Source: an uncultured Lachnospiraceae bacterium (GTDB taxonomy: Bacteria; Bacillota; Clostridia; Lachnospirales; Lachnospiraceae). From it: 27,062 nt of DNA. The notes under the pieces were generated by a model. The model was not told where the DNA came from. It searched no databases and saw only the letters and a program-made list of their open reading frames with translations. The position numbers and the translations under genes are program-made. Shown here piece after piece: positions 6,822 to 14,040 of the stretch (its first letter is position 1; every line of letters starts with the position of its first letter). The stretch spans positions 1-27,062 of the forward strand of contig CAMWSA010000007.1 of assembly GCA_947176785.1 (NCBI GenBank), given 5' to 3'.

Positions 6822-8867
6822 TCACTGCGTAAACTGCTCCACTACGGAACTGATTTCCTCCGCGTTGCTCCTGTTGGTCTTGCTCACATTCTGCAATTCC
6901 TCCGCCGTCATGTTGGTGCGCTCGATTTTTGCCACGATCTCGTCCACACCCACCTCGTTCTCCTTGGACGCCGACTGGATCACCTCCATGCGGTCCCGGA
7001 TGCTGGCGATGGATGCCTCAAAGCCCTCCGAACTGACCTCGATCTCCCCGATGGCGCTGCGGATATTAGTCACGGAAACGCTGTACTCGTTGGCGATATC
7101 GACAAACTCCCGGAACCGATGGGACACATCCCCCTCCATGAAGCCGATGATATCGTCCACGCACTCCTGCACATTGGCAATGTTGCTGTTGATCTCCTGA
7201 CAGATATCCGATATCTGTTTGGCAGTGTCCGAGGAATTGGTGGCCAGATTGCCGATCTCCTGGGCCACCACCGCAAAGCCCCTTCCCTGCTCCCCGGCCC
7301 TTGCGGCCTCTATGGAGGCGTTCAGGGAGAGCAGATTGGTCTGGCTGGCAATCTCCAGGATCTGCTTCGCCATCTCATTGACTCGGGTGAGGGATTGCAG
7401 ATTGACCATGGCCGCCTCCATATTGCTGCGGTTCTGCCGGATCTTTACCTCCGCCTCCCGCAATGCGCTTCCCGCCATTTTCTTCATGTCCTGGGCCGTG
7501 TTGATCAGCTGCCTGCTCTTCTCATCCCCAACCTTCACTTTGTCCACCACATAGCCCACCAGTTCCGAAATCTTTTCAATCTCCCCCACCACATTGCCGA
7601 TGGCCCCGTTGGTGGTGATAATGCTGGCGGCCAGCTGTTCGGTGGTGGCCGAATTGTCGCCCACATACTCAATTAAGGTTCTGGTGGCGTCATTCATGGT
7701 GCCTGTGGAGTATTCCAGGGACTCCGTGCAGTTCTGCAATGTGGATACGATACTCCGCAGCGTGTCATACAAGGAACCCATGGCCGATGCGATCTGTCCG
7801 GTTTCGCTCCTGCCGCCCACATACCTGCTTAATTCGGCAGGGGCCCTGAGTTCCAGGTTTTTCATACTGATGATGGACTTCCTCACCACCTCCAGCGGAC
7901 GGACGCACAGCTTTACGGAAATCCAGGCCAGCACCACAATCAGCACATAGGCCCCCGCACAGATCACGGCCAGGATATTCCTGCTGGCATAAGCATCCCG
8001 GTAGATCTCGCTCTGGCTGTCACTGAGTACCACTGCCCAGCCCCGCTCCCGCATGGCCTGGTATACGGCGATGCTCTTCGCGCCCTCCTGGGAGGTATAT
8101 TCCATGCTGCCGTTTGACAGTCCGCCGCCTGTCACGGACGCCATGACGGACTGCAGCATTTTGTCCTCGATGGGGGTCGCCATGCGCTCCTCGTCCTCGT
8201 CAAAGATATGTACCCCGGCAGCGGTGTTGATCATATAGTTTCTGGCATCCTCCATCCCCTTGACGCTGAGTCCGTCCAGCAGCGCCTTGAGGCTGTCGGC
8301 AAACTGGGCACCGCCCACATAGCCCAGAACGGTCTTGCCGTCCGTGTCATACACCGGGCAGTACAGGGACAGCGCCAGCTTTTGGGAGGCCGGGGAGACG
8401 ATAATGCCCGTGTTGTAGATGCCCCCTGCCGCCGTCATGGCGTCCTGCAGCTGTTTCAGCGGCTCGCCCTCACGGGTGGTAATCCCCACCACTCCCGGGT
8501 TGGAGTGGGTCAGCACATGAGTATTCCACTCTGCGATATAGATGCCCTCCCAGCCCTCCAGGCCCGCAAAAAAGGCTTCCGTGTACGCCTGGGCGGCCTG
8601 CGTCGCCCTGGCGTCCCCGGGCGTTTTCAGAAGCTGGGCCACCACGGGTGCCTTGCCGTAAGCCACCAGCAGCTTCTCCGCCTTATCCACATACTCCTCG
8701 ATGATCGCCGCCCTGGCCTCCAGCGAGGTCTGCATGTTGTCCACCGCCGTATCCCGCATGGTGACCATCATACTGCGGCTGGCCACCAGGTACAGCATGA
8801 GGATACAGACCGCCGCCACCACAGAGATAATGGCGGTAATTATCGTGCTCATCTTCAAGTTTTTCAT
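6822..8867 (-). CDS. Methyl-accepting chemotaxis protein with dCache-type sensor (681 aa)
   Basis: Membrane chemoreceptor. A short N-terminus is followed by a membrane segment at ~8-29, a ~250-residue extracytoplasmic double-Cache-like sensor (GWEGIYIAEWNTHVLTHSN and GYVGGAQF are typical Cache strands), and a second membrane segment at ~296-318 (NILAVICAGAYVLIVVLAW). A HAMP-like linker and a long coiled-coil signalling hairpin follow, with the invariant tip (QTNLLSLNASIEAARAGE, GRGFAVVAQEI). This tip contacts CheA/CheW. The ATG at 8865-8867 is preferred because AGGA lies 9 bases upstream; a TTG two codons earlier is less likely. It stops 66 bases before the GH39 start and reads the same way, suggesting it senses a hemicellulose-derived ligand. 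No other chemotaxis gene is in the window. Confidence 0.93.
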   Translation of the reverse strand: MKNLKMSTIITAIISVVAAVCILMLYLVASRSMMVTMRDTAVDNMQTSLEARAAIIEEYVDKAEKLLVAYGKAPVVAQLLKTPGDARATQAAQAYTEAFFAGLEGWEGIYIAEWNTHVLTHSNPGVVGITTREGEPLKQLQDAMTAAGGIYNTGIIVSPASQKLALSLYCPVYDTDGKTVLGYVGGAQFADSLKALLDGLSVKGMEDARNYMINTAAGVHIFDEDEERMATPIEDKMLQSVMASVTGGGLSNGSMEYTSQEGAKSIAVYQAMRERGWAVVLSDSQSEIYRDAYASRNILAVICAGAYVLIVVLAWISVKLCVRPLEVVRKSIISMKNLELRAPAELSRYVGGRSETGQIASAMGSLYDTLRSIVSTLQNCTESLEYSTGTMNDATRTLIEYVGDNSATTEQLAASIITTNGAIGNVVGEIEKISELVGYVVDKVKVGDEKSRQLINTAQDMKKMAGSALREAEVKIRQNRSNMEAAMVNLQSLTRVNEMAKQILEIASQTNLLSLNASIEAARAGEQGRGFAVVAQEIGNLATNSSDTAKQISDICQEINSNIANVQECVDDIIGFMEGDVSHRFREFVDIANEYSVSVTNIRSAIGEIEVSSEGFEASIASIRDRMEVIQSASKENEVGVDEIVAKIERTNMTAEELQNVSKTNRSNAEEISSVVEQFTQ

Positions 8868-9082
8868 GCACAATTATCCTTTCGTCATGTAGGGGGATAA
8901 ATCCACCGCCGTCCTTTTACGCTGTTTCTTATAGGCAAGACCGCTTAGATATTCCTTCGGTCCCTTCTCATGCCTGGATATACTGCCAGCTTCCGTTTTG
9001 CCGGAGCATTATTTCCAGCTGACTATGAACTCTGAACTAATGGCAAAAAAACAAAATATCCAAAGCAAAGAGCCCTTCCTTC

Positions 9083-9126
9083 CTGCACAATACATGTTGC
9101 CCAATTGTACAGCATGTATTGTGCAG
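9083..9126. repeat. Perfect 14-bp inverted repeat, 16-base spacer
   Basis: The left arm CTGCACAATACATG (9083-9096) and right arm CATGTATTGTGCAG (9113-9126) are exact reverse complements around TTGCCCAATTGTACAG. No T-run follows on either strand, so it is a poor terminator. The symmetry suits either a dimeric-regulator operator pair or a structured RNA. It lies ~330 bases upstream of the XRE gene and ~215 upstream of the chemoreceptor start. Confidence 0.75.
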
Positions 9127-9397
9127 ATTCGGAAAATCACAGCAGTCGTTAAGTATAACGATCCAAGCCCATATGATTGTGAACTTATCCGGTTGTTCGC
9201 TCTTTTTATCATATAGTGCCGACGGGGGCCTGACAATGATTTATCGTATGGAATAATTGATCTATCCTCATGATTTATCCGGAGGGCGAATGCTCATGTA
9301 CGGTAAGTAACACACACGAATTCGACAGACAGCCGCCCATTATTCCGTAACACCAAGAGAAATTTGCTATTTTTCTGAAAATGTTAAAATGCGTTGC

Positions 9398-9426
9398 TTG
9401 TAGCAACGGGCCGTTTAGCCTACAAT
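9398..9426 (+). promoter_or_regulatory. Sigma-A-type promoter for the XRE regulator
   Basis: A -35 TTGTAG (9398-9403) and -10 TACAAT (9421-9426) are separated by exactly 17 bases. The start codon lies ~30 bases downstream with AAAGGAGG in between. A small inverted repeat GTTGC/GCAAC (9393-9407) overlaps the -35 and could be an operator for self-control. Confidence 0.65.
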
Positions 9427-9457
9427 AGTGGTGAAAATCGAAAGGAGGCTATCCCTT

Positions 9458-9967
9458 ATGCTCAACGAAAATATTAAAGCAATCAGAAAATCAAAGGGGC
9501 TTTCACAGCAAGAGCTTGCTGTCAAGCTGAGCATCGTGCGACAGACAGTTTCCAAATGGGAGCAGGGACTGTCAGTTCCCGATTCCGACATGTTAATCTC
9601 TTTATCGGAAGTGTTTGAAACACCTGTAAGCACGCTGCTGGGAGAAACAGTTATCGAAACGGAGGTTGATACTTTAAAAGCCATTTCCGAAAAATTGGAG
9701 GTGATAAACTTACAACTGGCACAAAGGAAAACCAAGAGAAGAAAAATGATTCATTGGTCGCTTATTTCGTTATGTGCAAGCATAGTAATAGTTTTTGCAA
9801 TCTTATTGGCATTAGAAAGCTCTTACTTGGGGTGGAACTTTAGTGACCCCGAAACCGCTGTTCTTGGCGTGGCTTTTCACTCATTTGAATGGCTGTTTGT
9901 CAGAGCAGCACCGATTATCCTTGTTGGTTCAAGCATTGGAATTTTCTTAACACGGAAGAAAGAATAG
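9458..9967 (+). CDS. XRE-family regulator with C-terminal membrane anchor (169 aa)
   Basis: Residues 3-60 form a Cro/C1-type helix-turn-helix: IKAIRKSKGLSQQELAVKL, then RQTVSKWEQG, then PDSDMLISLSEVF. This subtype is common in Bacillota. A helical linker (~68-92) rich in charged residues leads to two predicted membrane segments at ~97-119 and ~146-164, with a short basic tail. DNA-binding proteins anchored this way often sense membrane or envelope state, but the signal here is unknown. The start is set by AAAGGAGG eight bases upstream of the ATG. It is A/T-richer than the glycosidase genes and lies next to, but opposite in direction to, the ECF/ABC operon it might regulate. It ends with TAG, showing TAG is a normal stop here. 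Confidence 0.88.
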   Translation: MLNENIKAIRKSKGLSQQELAVKLSIVRQTVSKWEQGLSVPDSDMLISLSEVFETPVSTLLGETVIETEVDTLKAISEKLEVINLQLAQRKTKRRKMIHWSLISLCASIVIVFAILLALESSYLGWNFSDPETAVLGVAFHSFEWLFVRAAPIILVGSSIGIFLTRKKE

Positions 9968-10004
9968 AACCGGTATTCCTTATGTCACACTGAAAATTGC
10001 CGGT

Positions 10005-10067
10005 ATGAAAATGACATTCAAAGTATCAGACACGGCTATGGAATATCTCACAGATTACTTTCGTTAA
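10005..10067 (+). pseudogene. Unrecognised 20-codon gene tail
   Basis: A frame open from the end of the XRE gene reads ...GIPYVTLKIAG, then MKMTFKVSDTAMEYLTDYFR and a TAA stop. It has protein-like composition and no ribosome site of its own before the internal ATG. I infer it is the C-terminal scrap of a lost gene. I do not recognise the family, and chance open frame is a real alternative. Confidence 0.3.
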
Positions 10068-10076
10068 TAAACAGTC

Positions 10077-10110
10077 AAGGGGCGACAGCCTAAAGGTGCT
10101 GCCGCCCCTT
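10077..10110 (-). terminator. Strong hairpin downstream of the ABC permease
   Basis: A 13-bp stem pairs AAGGGGCGACAGC (10077-10089) with GCTGCCGCCCCTT (10098-10110) with one G-T wobble and an 8-base loop. On the minus strand it lies ~85 bases after the permease stop and is followed by GACTGTTTATT, only a weak U-tract. It may terminate or protect the ECF/ABC transcript. It could also serve the plus-strand XRE gene. Confidence 0.5.
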
Positions 10111-10195
10111 AATGGAAGCTTTTCAGTTCCGGCGAGCGCGTTGTAATGCAAGGGTAAAGAACTGCCGCACGACGGCAAAATGGCTTTATTTCCCA

Positions 10196-11410
10196 TCAAG
10201 CCCTCAACCGCCTTGACCAGCCCTTTACTGCAAGCGGTATACACAAGGCACCGATTAGAACCGGAACAACAACCAACAGATACGGTGACCACACATATTT
10301 TCCAAAGACATGAAATGTGTTTGTACGGAAAATATCTGCCGGACTTCCTACCAACGGAATTAAATCCAATGATTTCTGCACTTCATATGGCAGATATTCG
10401 ACAATTACCATTGGGCCATATACAACTGTCAAACTAAAAAGCAACGCTAACACGTTACTTCTTGTTTTGGCTGATATGAGCATGACAATTCCTGCAAATC
10501 CGATTGCCCCCAAGAATGTAAAAGCATACTCGAAAATCTCCGCCTGCAGCATATTCATAGGAGCAATGGCAATCGGTTTTATTGTCTGGATTGGCATATC
10601 CCATCCGGCAGTTCCCAGAAAAAAAATCTGTGACACAATATTTCCAGCCAAAAGAATCGCAAAAAATTCCATTGTGAATGATAAACCGGTATATATTTTT
10701 GCGAGTGCAATCTCCTTCCATCCATTTCTTGTTGTTAAAACCAATGAGCTTGTATTGTCATGCCACTCTCCAGAAAATAATGACGACAAAACAATCGCAA
10801 GAAACAATGCCATTACAACCCCTATACCGGCAACTCCATCACCAAGCAGCACTGACCATCCTTCTACCCATTCATATCGGTACGGCTCTTTTACTTCCGA
10901 ATCCATCTGTAAAAGATACTCTTTTTCTGCCCCAACCTGACCGCTGTTCTCTAAAAAATCCCGAATTGCCTTTTGCCTTCTTTCATAAAATCCTGTCAGC
11001 TTTTCCGGCTCAACATAGCTTATCATTGTCTTGTGATTTCCTGTGTCCCTAAGTTCAGGATACAAAACCCCTAACCAGCTATTAATAATTTTCCAATCTG
11101 TTTTATCTAATTCTGTTTCCATACCGGCAGCTTCCATACTTTGATAATCTCTTACTATTTGCCGTAAACTCTCATCGTTAAGTTCCTCGCCAAAAGTAAG
11201 CGAATATTCCTGACTATCCCTTATTACTTTATATCCGTCAAAATTATTTCCAAAAGCACTTGTATAGTCATTAGAACTTCCAAAGCTGAACCACTGGAAG
11301 GAAAGTATGCTCCCGAAAATCACAACATACGTAAAACACAGAAATACGCTCATTTTTGTACTCGTTTTACGCCATAATTTTCTATGCTCTAAGAAAAACA
11401 GTTTCATCAT
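10196..11410 (-). CDS. ABC transporter permease (404 aa)
   Basis: Membrane subunit of an ABC-2-type exporter. The N-terminus MMKLFFLEHRKLWRKTSTK leads into a first membrane helix at ~24-42. A ~150-residue extracytoplasmic loop (about 50-195) follows, rich in charged residues, with no cysteine pair seen. Five or six more helices lie in the C-terminal half (e.g. GIGVVMALFLAIVLSSLFSG, NVLALLFSLTVVYGPMVIV, PYLLVVVPVLIGALCIPLAV). The start overlaps the stop of the upstream ATPase in ATGA (11407-11410), with GAGG upstream, so translation is coupled. Substrate is unknown; such pairs next to ECF sigma factors often export or resist antimicrobial peptides. Confidence 0.88.
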   Translation of the reverse strand: MMKLFFLEHRKLWRKTSTKMSVFLCFTYVVIFGSILSFQWFSFGSSNDYTSAFGNNFDGYKVIRDSQEYSLTFGEELNDESLRQIVRDYQSMEAAGMETELDKTDWKIINSWLGVLYPELRDTGNHKTMISYVEPEKLTGFYERRQKAIRDFLENSGQVGAEKEYLLQMDSEVKEPYRYEWVEGWSVLLGDGVAGIGVVMALFLAIVLSSLFSGEWHDNTSSLVLTTRNGWKEIALAKIYTGLSFTMEFFAILLAGNIVSQIFFLGTAGWDMPIQTIKPIAIAPMNMLQAEIFEYAFTFLGAIGFAGIVMLISAKTRSNVLALLFSLTVVYGPMVIVEYLPYEVQKSLDLIPLVGSPADIFRTNTFHVFGKYVWSPYLLVVVPVLIGALCIPLAVKGWSRRLRA

Positions 11411-12285
11411 TGATGCACTACCTCCTCTGTCGGAAAATAATATAAATATAAATCTTCTAATGTAGCTTCGCACGGAACAGCCAGTTCACTCGGCATATGG
11501 TCTGAAATAATGCGGAGTACCACCTGCCTGCCCTCATGCCTTAAATTGGCGACTGTCGATTCTGTCTGCCATCTTTTAGCTTCCTGCTGCGGCACTGTCA
11601 GTTCCCATACTTTACCTTCTGCTTTGCGAACCAGCTCCTGAACTGTACCCTGCTGCACAAAATTCCCCCTTTTCATGAGCAGGACTTTATCTGCTATTGC
11701 CTCTATATCAGATACAATATGCGTAGACAATATAACAATTTTGTCTCCGGCGTAATCAGAAAGCAGATTGCGAAAGCGTACCCGCTCTTTCGGATCCAAT
11801 CCTGCTGTCGGTTCATCTAAGATCAGTATATCCGGATTATTCAATAATGCCTGTGCAATTCCTACCCTCTGCTTCATGCCGCCTGAAAACGTCTTTACTT
11901 TCTTATCCGCCACATGACTTAAACCTACTTCCTCTAACAATTCTCCCGCCCGCTTCCTTGCAATCTTCCCCGGTATTCCTTTGAGGGCGGAAACATACAG
12001 CAAGAATTCCATTGCTGTATAATTAGGATAATATCCGAAATCCTGCGGAAGATATCCCAATACATTTCTATAATCCGCCCCCATTGAAATCACATCTTTC
12101 CCATCCAAAAACACCTCTCCGGAGGTCGATTCCAAAATAGCGCACAGCATTCTCATCAGTGTTGTCTTTCCTGCGCCATTAGCCCCCAAAAGACCATATA
12201 CCCCCGGTTCTAATGTTGCACTGACCTGATCCACTGCTATTTTGCTGCCATAGTGCTTTGTCAATCTGTCAAGTGATAATTCCAT
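11407..12285 (-). CDS. ABC transporter ATP-binding protein (292 aa)
   Basis: Cytoplasmic ATPase that powers the adjacent permease. Motifs in order: Walker A GANGAGKTT at ~34-42, Q-loop LGYLPQDFG, signature FSGGMKQR, Walker B DILILDEPTAGLD, and switch histidine in STHIVSDIE. The ~70-residue C-terminal extension (VWELTVPQQ onward) is typical of the CcmA/drug-export type ATPases paired with ABC-2 permeases. It overlaps the preceding membrane-protein gene by 17 bases and the permease gene by 4, so the operon is tightly coupled. Function as an exporter rather than importer follows from the family. Confidence 0.95.
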   Translation of the reverse strand: MELSLDRLTKHYGSKIAVDQVSATLEPGVYGLLGANGAGKTTLMRMLCAILESTSGEVFLDGKDVISMGADYRNVLGYLPQDFGYYPNYTAMEFLLYVSALKGIPGKIARKRAGELLEEVGLSHVADKKVKTFSGGMKQRVGIAQALLNNPDILILDEPTAGLDPKERVRFRNLLSDYAGDKIVILSTHIVSDIEAIADKVLLMKRGNFVQQGTVQELVRKAEGKVWELTVPQQEAKRWQTESTVANLRHEGRQVVLRIISDHMPSELAVPCEATLEDLYLYYFPTEEVVHQ

Positions 12286-13081
12286 ACATTTTCCCTTTCA
12301 TTCTTGTTGTTATAATAAAATAAATTTCTTTTATGAAAAACGCTGCAAAAAATAAAAATGCAACGATCCATATTCCAAAAGAAGATGTTTCATACAGCCA
12401 CGGCATCGTTTTTGCCAAAATACCCCAAAGCACGCAGGAGCTAAGCACTAAAACCGTACATATTTGTATGTTTTCCCTTCTGCACAGCCGAATCAAACGC
12501 AACATACTAACCATACATACTAAATACGGAACCAGACAATATAAAATAATCTGCCCAATTTCTTCACGTGAATTTTGAAGATATACTTCCAAGGATATAA
12601 AAATCGTCATACACACAAGATTAGCAGCCCCTGCTAAAATCAGCTTTGCCAATATAATCTGTGCGCCGGATGCCCTTGTGACTGCTTCAATCTCACTCAT
12701 TTGATAATATTGACATTTGAAAATAGCCGGCATGACAGCCAGTACAAACAGCGGCATAAATACAGGAATATATCTTGGATTGCCTGCTGCTGTATAAATT
12801 ACCACACATATAATGAATAACGCAGCTGCCTGCAATCCAAATATTGGCACTCCTTCAAAACGAAAAATATCCGACAGATATCGGGCAAACCCTATCCGTG
12901 GTTCGTCCTGCGATTTTTTCGCTGATTTCTGTTCTCTCATAATTTCAGTACATAATCTTACTGTTTCTTCCAACTTGGCATTACCAAGTTTCTTTACATC
13001 TTCTTTGCTATGCACTTTTTCAAGTTCTGTTTTCTGCTGTAAACACTGTTTCAAATTCTTTTTCAATTCTTTATCGCTCAT
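12269..13081 (-). CDS. Six-helix membrane protein, possible anti-sigma factor (270 aa)
   Basis: Residues 1-75 are charged and helical (MSDKELKKNLKQCLQQKTEL and following), suited to the cytoplasm. They are followed by six predicted membrane helices starting at about 76, 104, 139, 172, 205 and 233. There is no CHCC zinc anti-sigma motif. Its gene overlaps the sigma factor by 11 bases and the ABC ATPase by 17. By position and layout (soluble N-terminus plus membrane part) it could hold the sigma factor inactive at the membrane, or be a second permease-like subunit of the exporter. I cannot choose between these from sequence alone. The ribosome site AAAGGAG lies ~9 bases before the ATG. Confidence 0.8.
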   Translation of the reverse strand: MSDKELKKNLKQCLQQKTELEKVHSKEDVKKLGNAKLEETVRLCTEIMREQKSAKKSQDEPRIGFARYLSDIFRFEGVPIFGLQAAALFIICVVIYTAAGNPRYIPVFMPLFVLAVMPAIFKCQYYQMSEIEAVTRASGAQIILAKLILAGAANLVCMTIFISLEVYLQNSREEIGQIILYCLVPYLVCMVSMLRLIRLCRRENIQICTVLVLSSCVLWGILAKTMPWLYETSSFGIWIVAFLFFAAFFIKEIYFIITTRMKGKMYGIIT

Positions 13082-13604
13082 TTTCCTGCTCCTTTCTCAT
13101 AATTTTCAAAGCATTTCTAACTCTGCTCTGTGCCGTTCGCATGTTGCATCCCATTACTTTTGCAATCTCCCAAAATGAGAGTTCCTCTCCAAACCGTAAA
13201 ATAACAGCTTCTCTTTGCTCTGGCGATAACACATTTAAGAGATAAGCTATCTCTGACTTATCCTCTATCCGGCGCAGTTCATCACATTCATTTCTGATTT
13301 CTTCTTCATTTTCCAAGGAACATTCTTTCATCTTCCGGCTTTCATCAATACATAAGTGATTTGCTATTGTATATAAATATGCCTTAAATTTCCTTTTTTC
13401 TTTATATCCCGACAAATTCTTAAACAGCTTTAAAAAAGTTTCCTGCGTTAAATCTTCTGCTTTCTCCAGATTGAAGCACTGTCTTTTACAATAACGTAAA
13501 ACAGGCGTATAATAGCGCTTTATCAGTTCCTCAGCCGCTTTTTCATCCCCAAGCCTTATCTGATCTACTAACGCATCATCAGAATACACTTCTTCCATAT
13601 TCAC
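13071..13604 (-). CDS. ECF-type RNA polymerase sigma factor (177 aa)
   Basis: Extracytoplasmic-function sigma-70 with only regions 2 and 4. Region 2 covers ~25-95 (YYTPVLRYCKRQ, KAEDLTQETFLKLFKNL, FKAYLYTIANHLCIDESRK). Region 4 covers ~122-172 (LSPEQREAVILRFGEELS, FWEIAKVMGCNMRTAQSRV), with the helix-turn-helix that reads the -35 element. The length is normal. The start is read as GTG at 13602-13604, 10 bases after AAGGAG; an ATG two codons later is possible but further from the site. First gene of an overlapping operon with a membrane protein and an ABC exporter, which suggests it switches that operon on in response to envelope or antibiotic stress. Confidence 0.94.
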   Translation of the reverse strand: MNMEEVYSDDALVDQIRLGDEKAAEELIKRYYTPVLRYCKRQCFNLEKAEDLTQETFLKLFKNLSGYKEKRKFKAYLYTIANHLCIDESRKMKECSLENEEEIRNECDELRRIEDKSEIAYLLNVLSPEQREAVILRFGEELSFWEIAKVMGCNMRTAQSRVRNALKIMRKEQENER

Positions 13605-13626
13605 ACATTATCAGCTCCTTTCTTTG

Positions 13627-13732
13627 AAAGGTTCGTATTTAGACAATTGCGAAACATTCTCTTCCAGTGACGGAATTGGTCAATATAGACAAAAACGGGC
13701 GGGTGTTTTGCAAACGCCTAAAAGGTTCGTAT
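13627..13732. repeat. Direct repeat AAAGGTTCGTAT, two copies upstream of the ECF sigma gene
   Basis: Copies lie at 13627-13638 and 13721-13732. On the minus strand each reads ATACGAACCTTT; GAACCTT resembles the '-35' of several ECF-dependent promoters. The far copy could drive self-activation, with a ~90-base leader. The near copy is too close to the start codon to act as a -35. Role is inferred. Confidence 0.45.
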
Positions 13733-13830
13733 ATATATAATAACGCTCCATTCCGCTCAAATGATCACAAACTTCATTAAATTTTTCAGGCCTGCATCAT
13801 GGAAATGTGCATAACTGGCTATGGAACTAT

Positions 13831-13856
13831 GCCCGCCTTCGGCGGGCTATTTTTTC
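13831..13856 (+). terminator. Rho-independent terminator, plus strand
   Basis: GCCCGCC-TTC-GGCGGGC (13831-13847) is followed by TATTTTTTC. It reads on the plus strand although no plus-strand gene lies just before it, so it may be left from a lost gene or block antisense transcription. Confidence 0.75.
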
Positions 13857-13891
13857 TTTAGGTTCCCCATTGGGAGAAATTTCCTGAAAGA

Positions 13892-13918
13892 CAAAAAAGA
13901 GAGGCCAAAAGCCTCTCT
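13892..13918 (-). terminator. Rho-independent terminator after the histidine kinase
   Basis: On the minus strand GAGAGGC-TTTTG-GCCTCTC is followed by TTTTTTG. It lies ~125 bases past the kinase stop and should end transcription of that operon. Confidence 0.85.
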
Positions 13919-14040
13919 CAGGGCACGGATTTTGCGTCTCCGCACATATCCCTGCTGCGATTACGCATGGTATCAATGCCTTATTCAGGTTTTCCCCCTG
14001 CTTTTCAGAGACTGCCATGCCTGCGGCAGCCGGAAGGTTC

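Larger units (their letters stand above)
8868..9457. other. Intergenic region between chemoreceptor and XRE gene (590 bp)
   Basis: This divergent gap holds a long perfect inverted repeat at 9083-9126 and a promoter for the plus-strand regulator at 9398-9426, listed separately. Open frames of 70-75 codons occur on both strands (8998-9216 plus, 9009-9236 minus), but neither has a convincing ribosome site or recognisable sequence, so I do not call them. Base composition shifts from G/C-rich to A/T-rich across the gap, which may mark the edge of an acquired segment. Confidence 0.6.
13605..14040. other. Intergenic region between sigma factor and histidine kinase (436 bp)
   Basis: The half next to the sigma gene is A/T-rich and carries a 12-base direct repeat AAAGGTTCGTAT (13627-13638 and 13721-13732). 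The half next to the kinase carries two opposed terminators (13831-13856 plus, 13892-13918 minus). No gene is supported. A 17-codon frame from 13759 is too short and unrecognised. The composition change makes this the likely right edge of the A/T-rich segment. Confidence 0.6.

Noticed and set aside
9009..9236. 75-codon minus-strand open frame with a hydrophobic stretch, and the overlapping 72-codon plus-strand frame
   Set aside because: Both run straight across the 14-bp inverted repeat, lack a convincing ribosome site and show no recognisable sequence.
9270..9300. Possible third, partial copy of the palindromic repeat (TATCCTCATGA at ~9273)
   Set aside because: Only about 11 bases match the left end; the arms, loop and conserved right end are missing.
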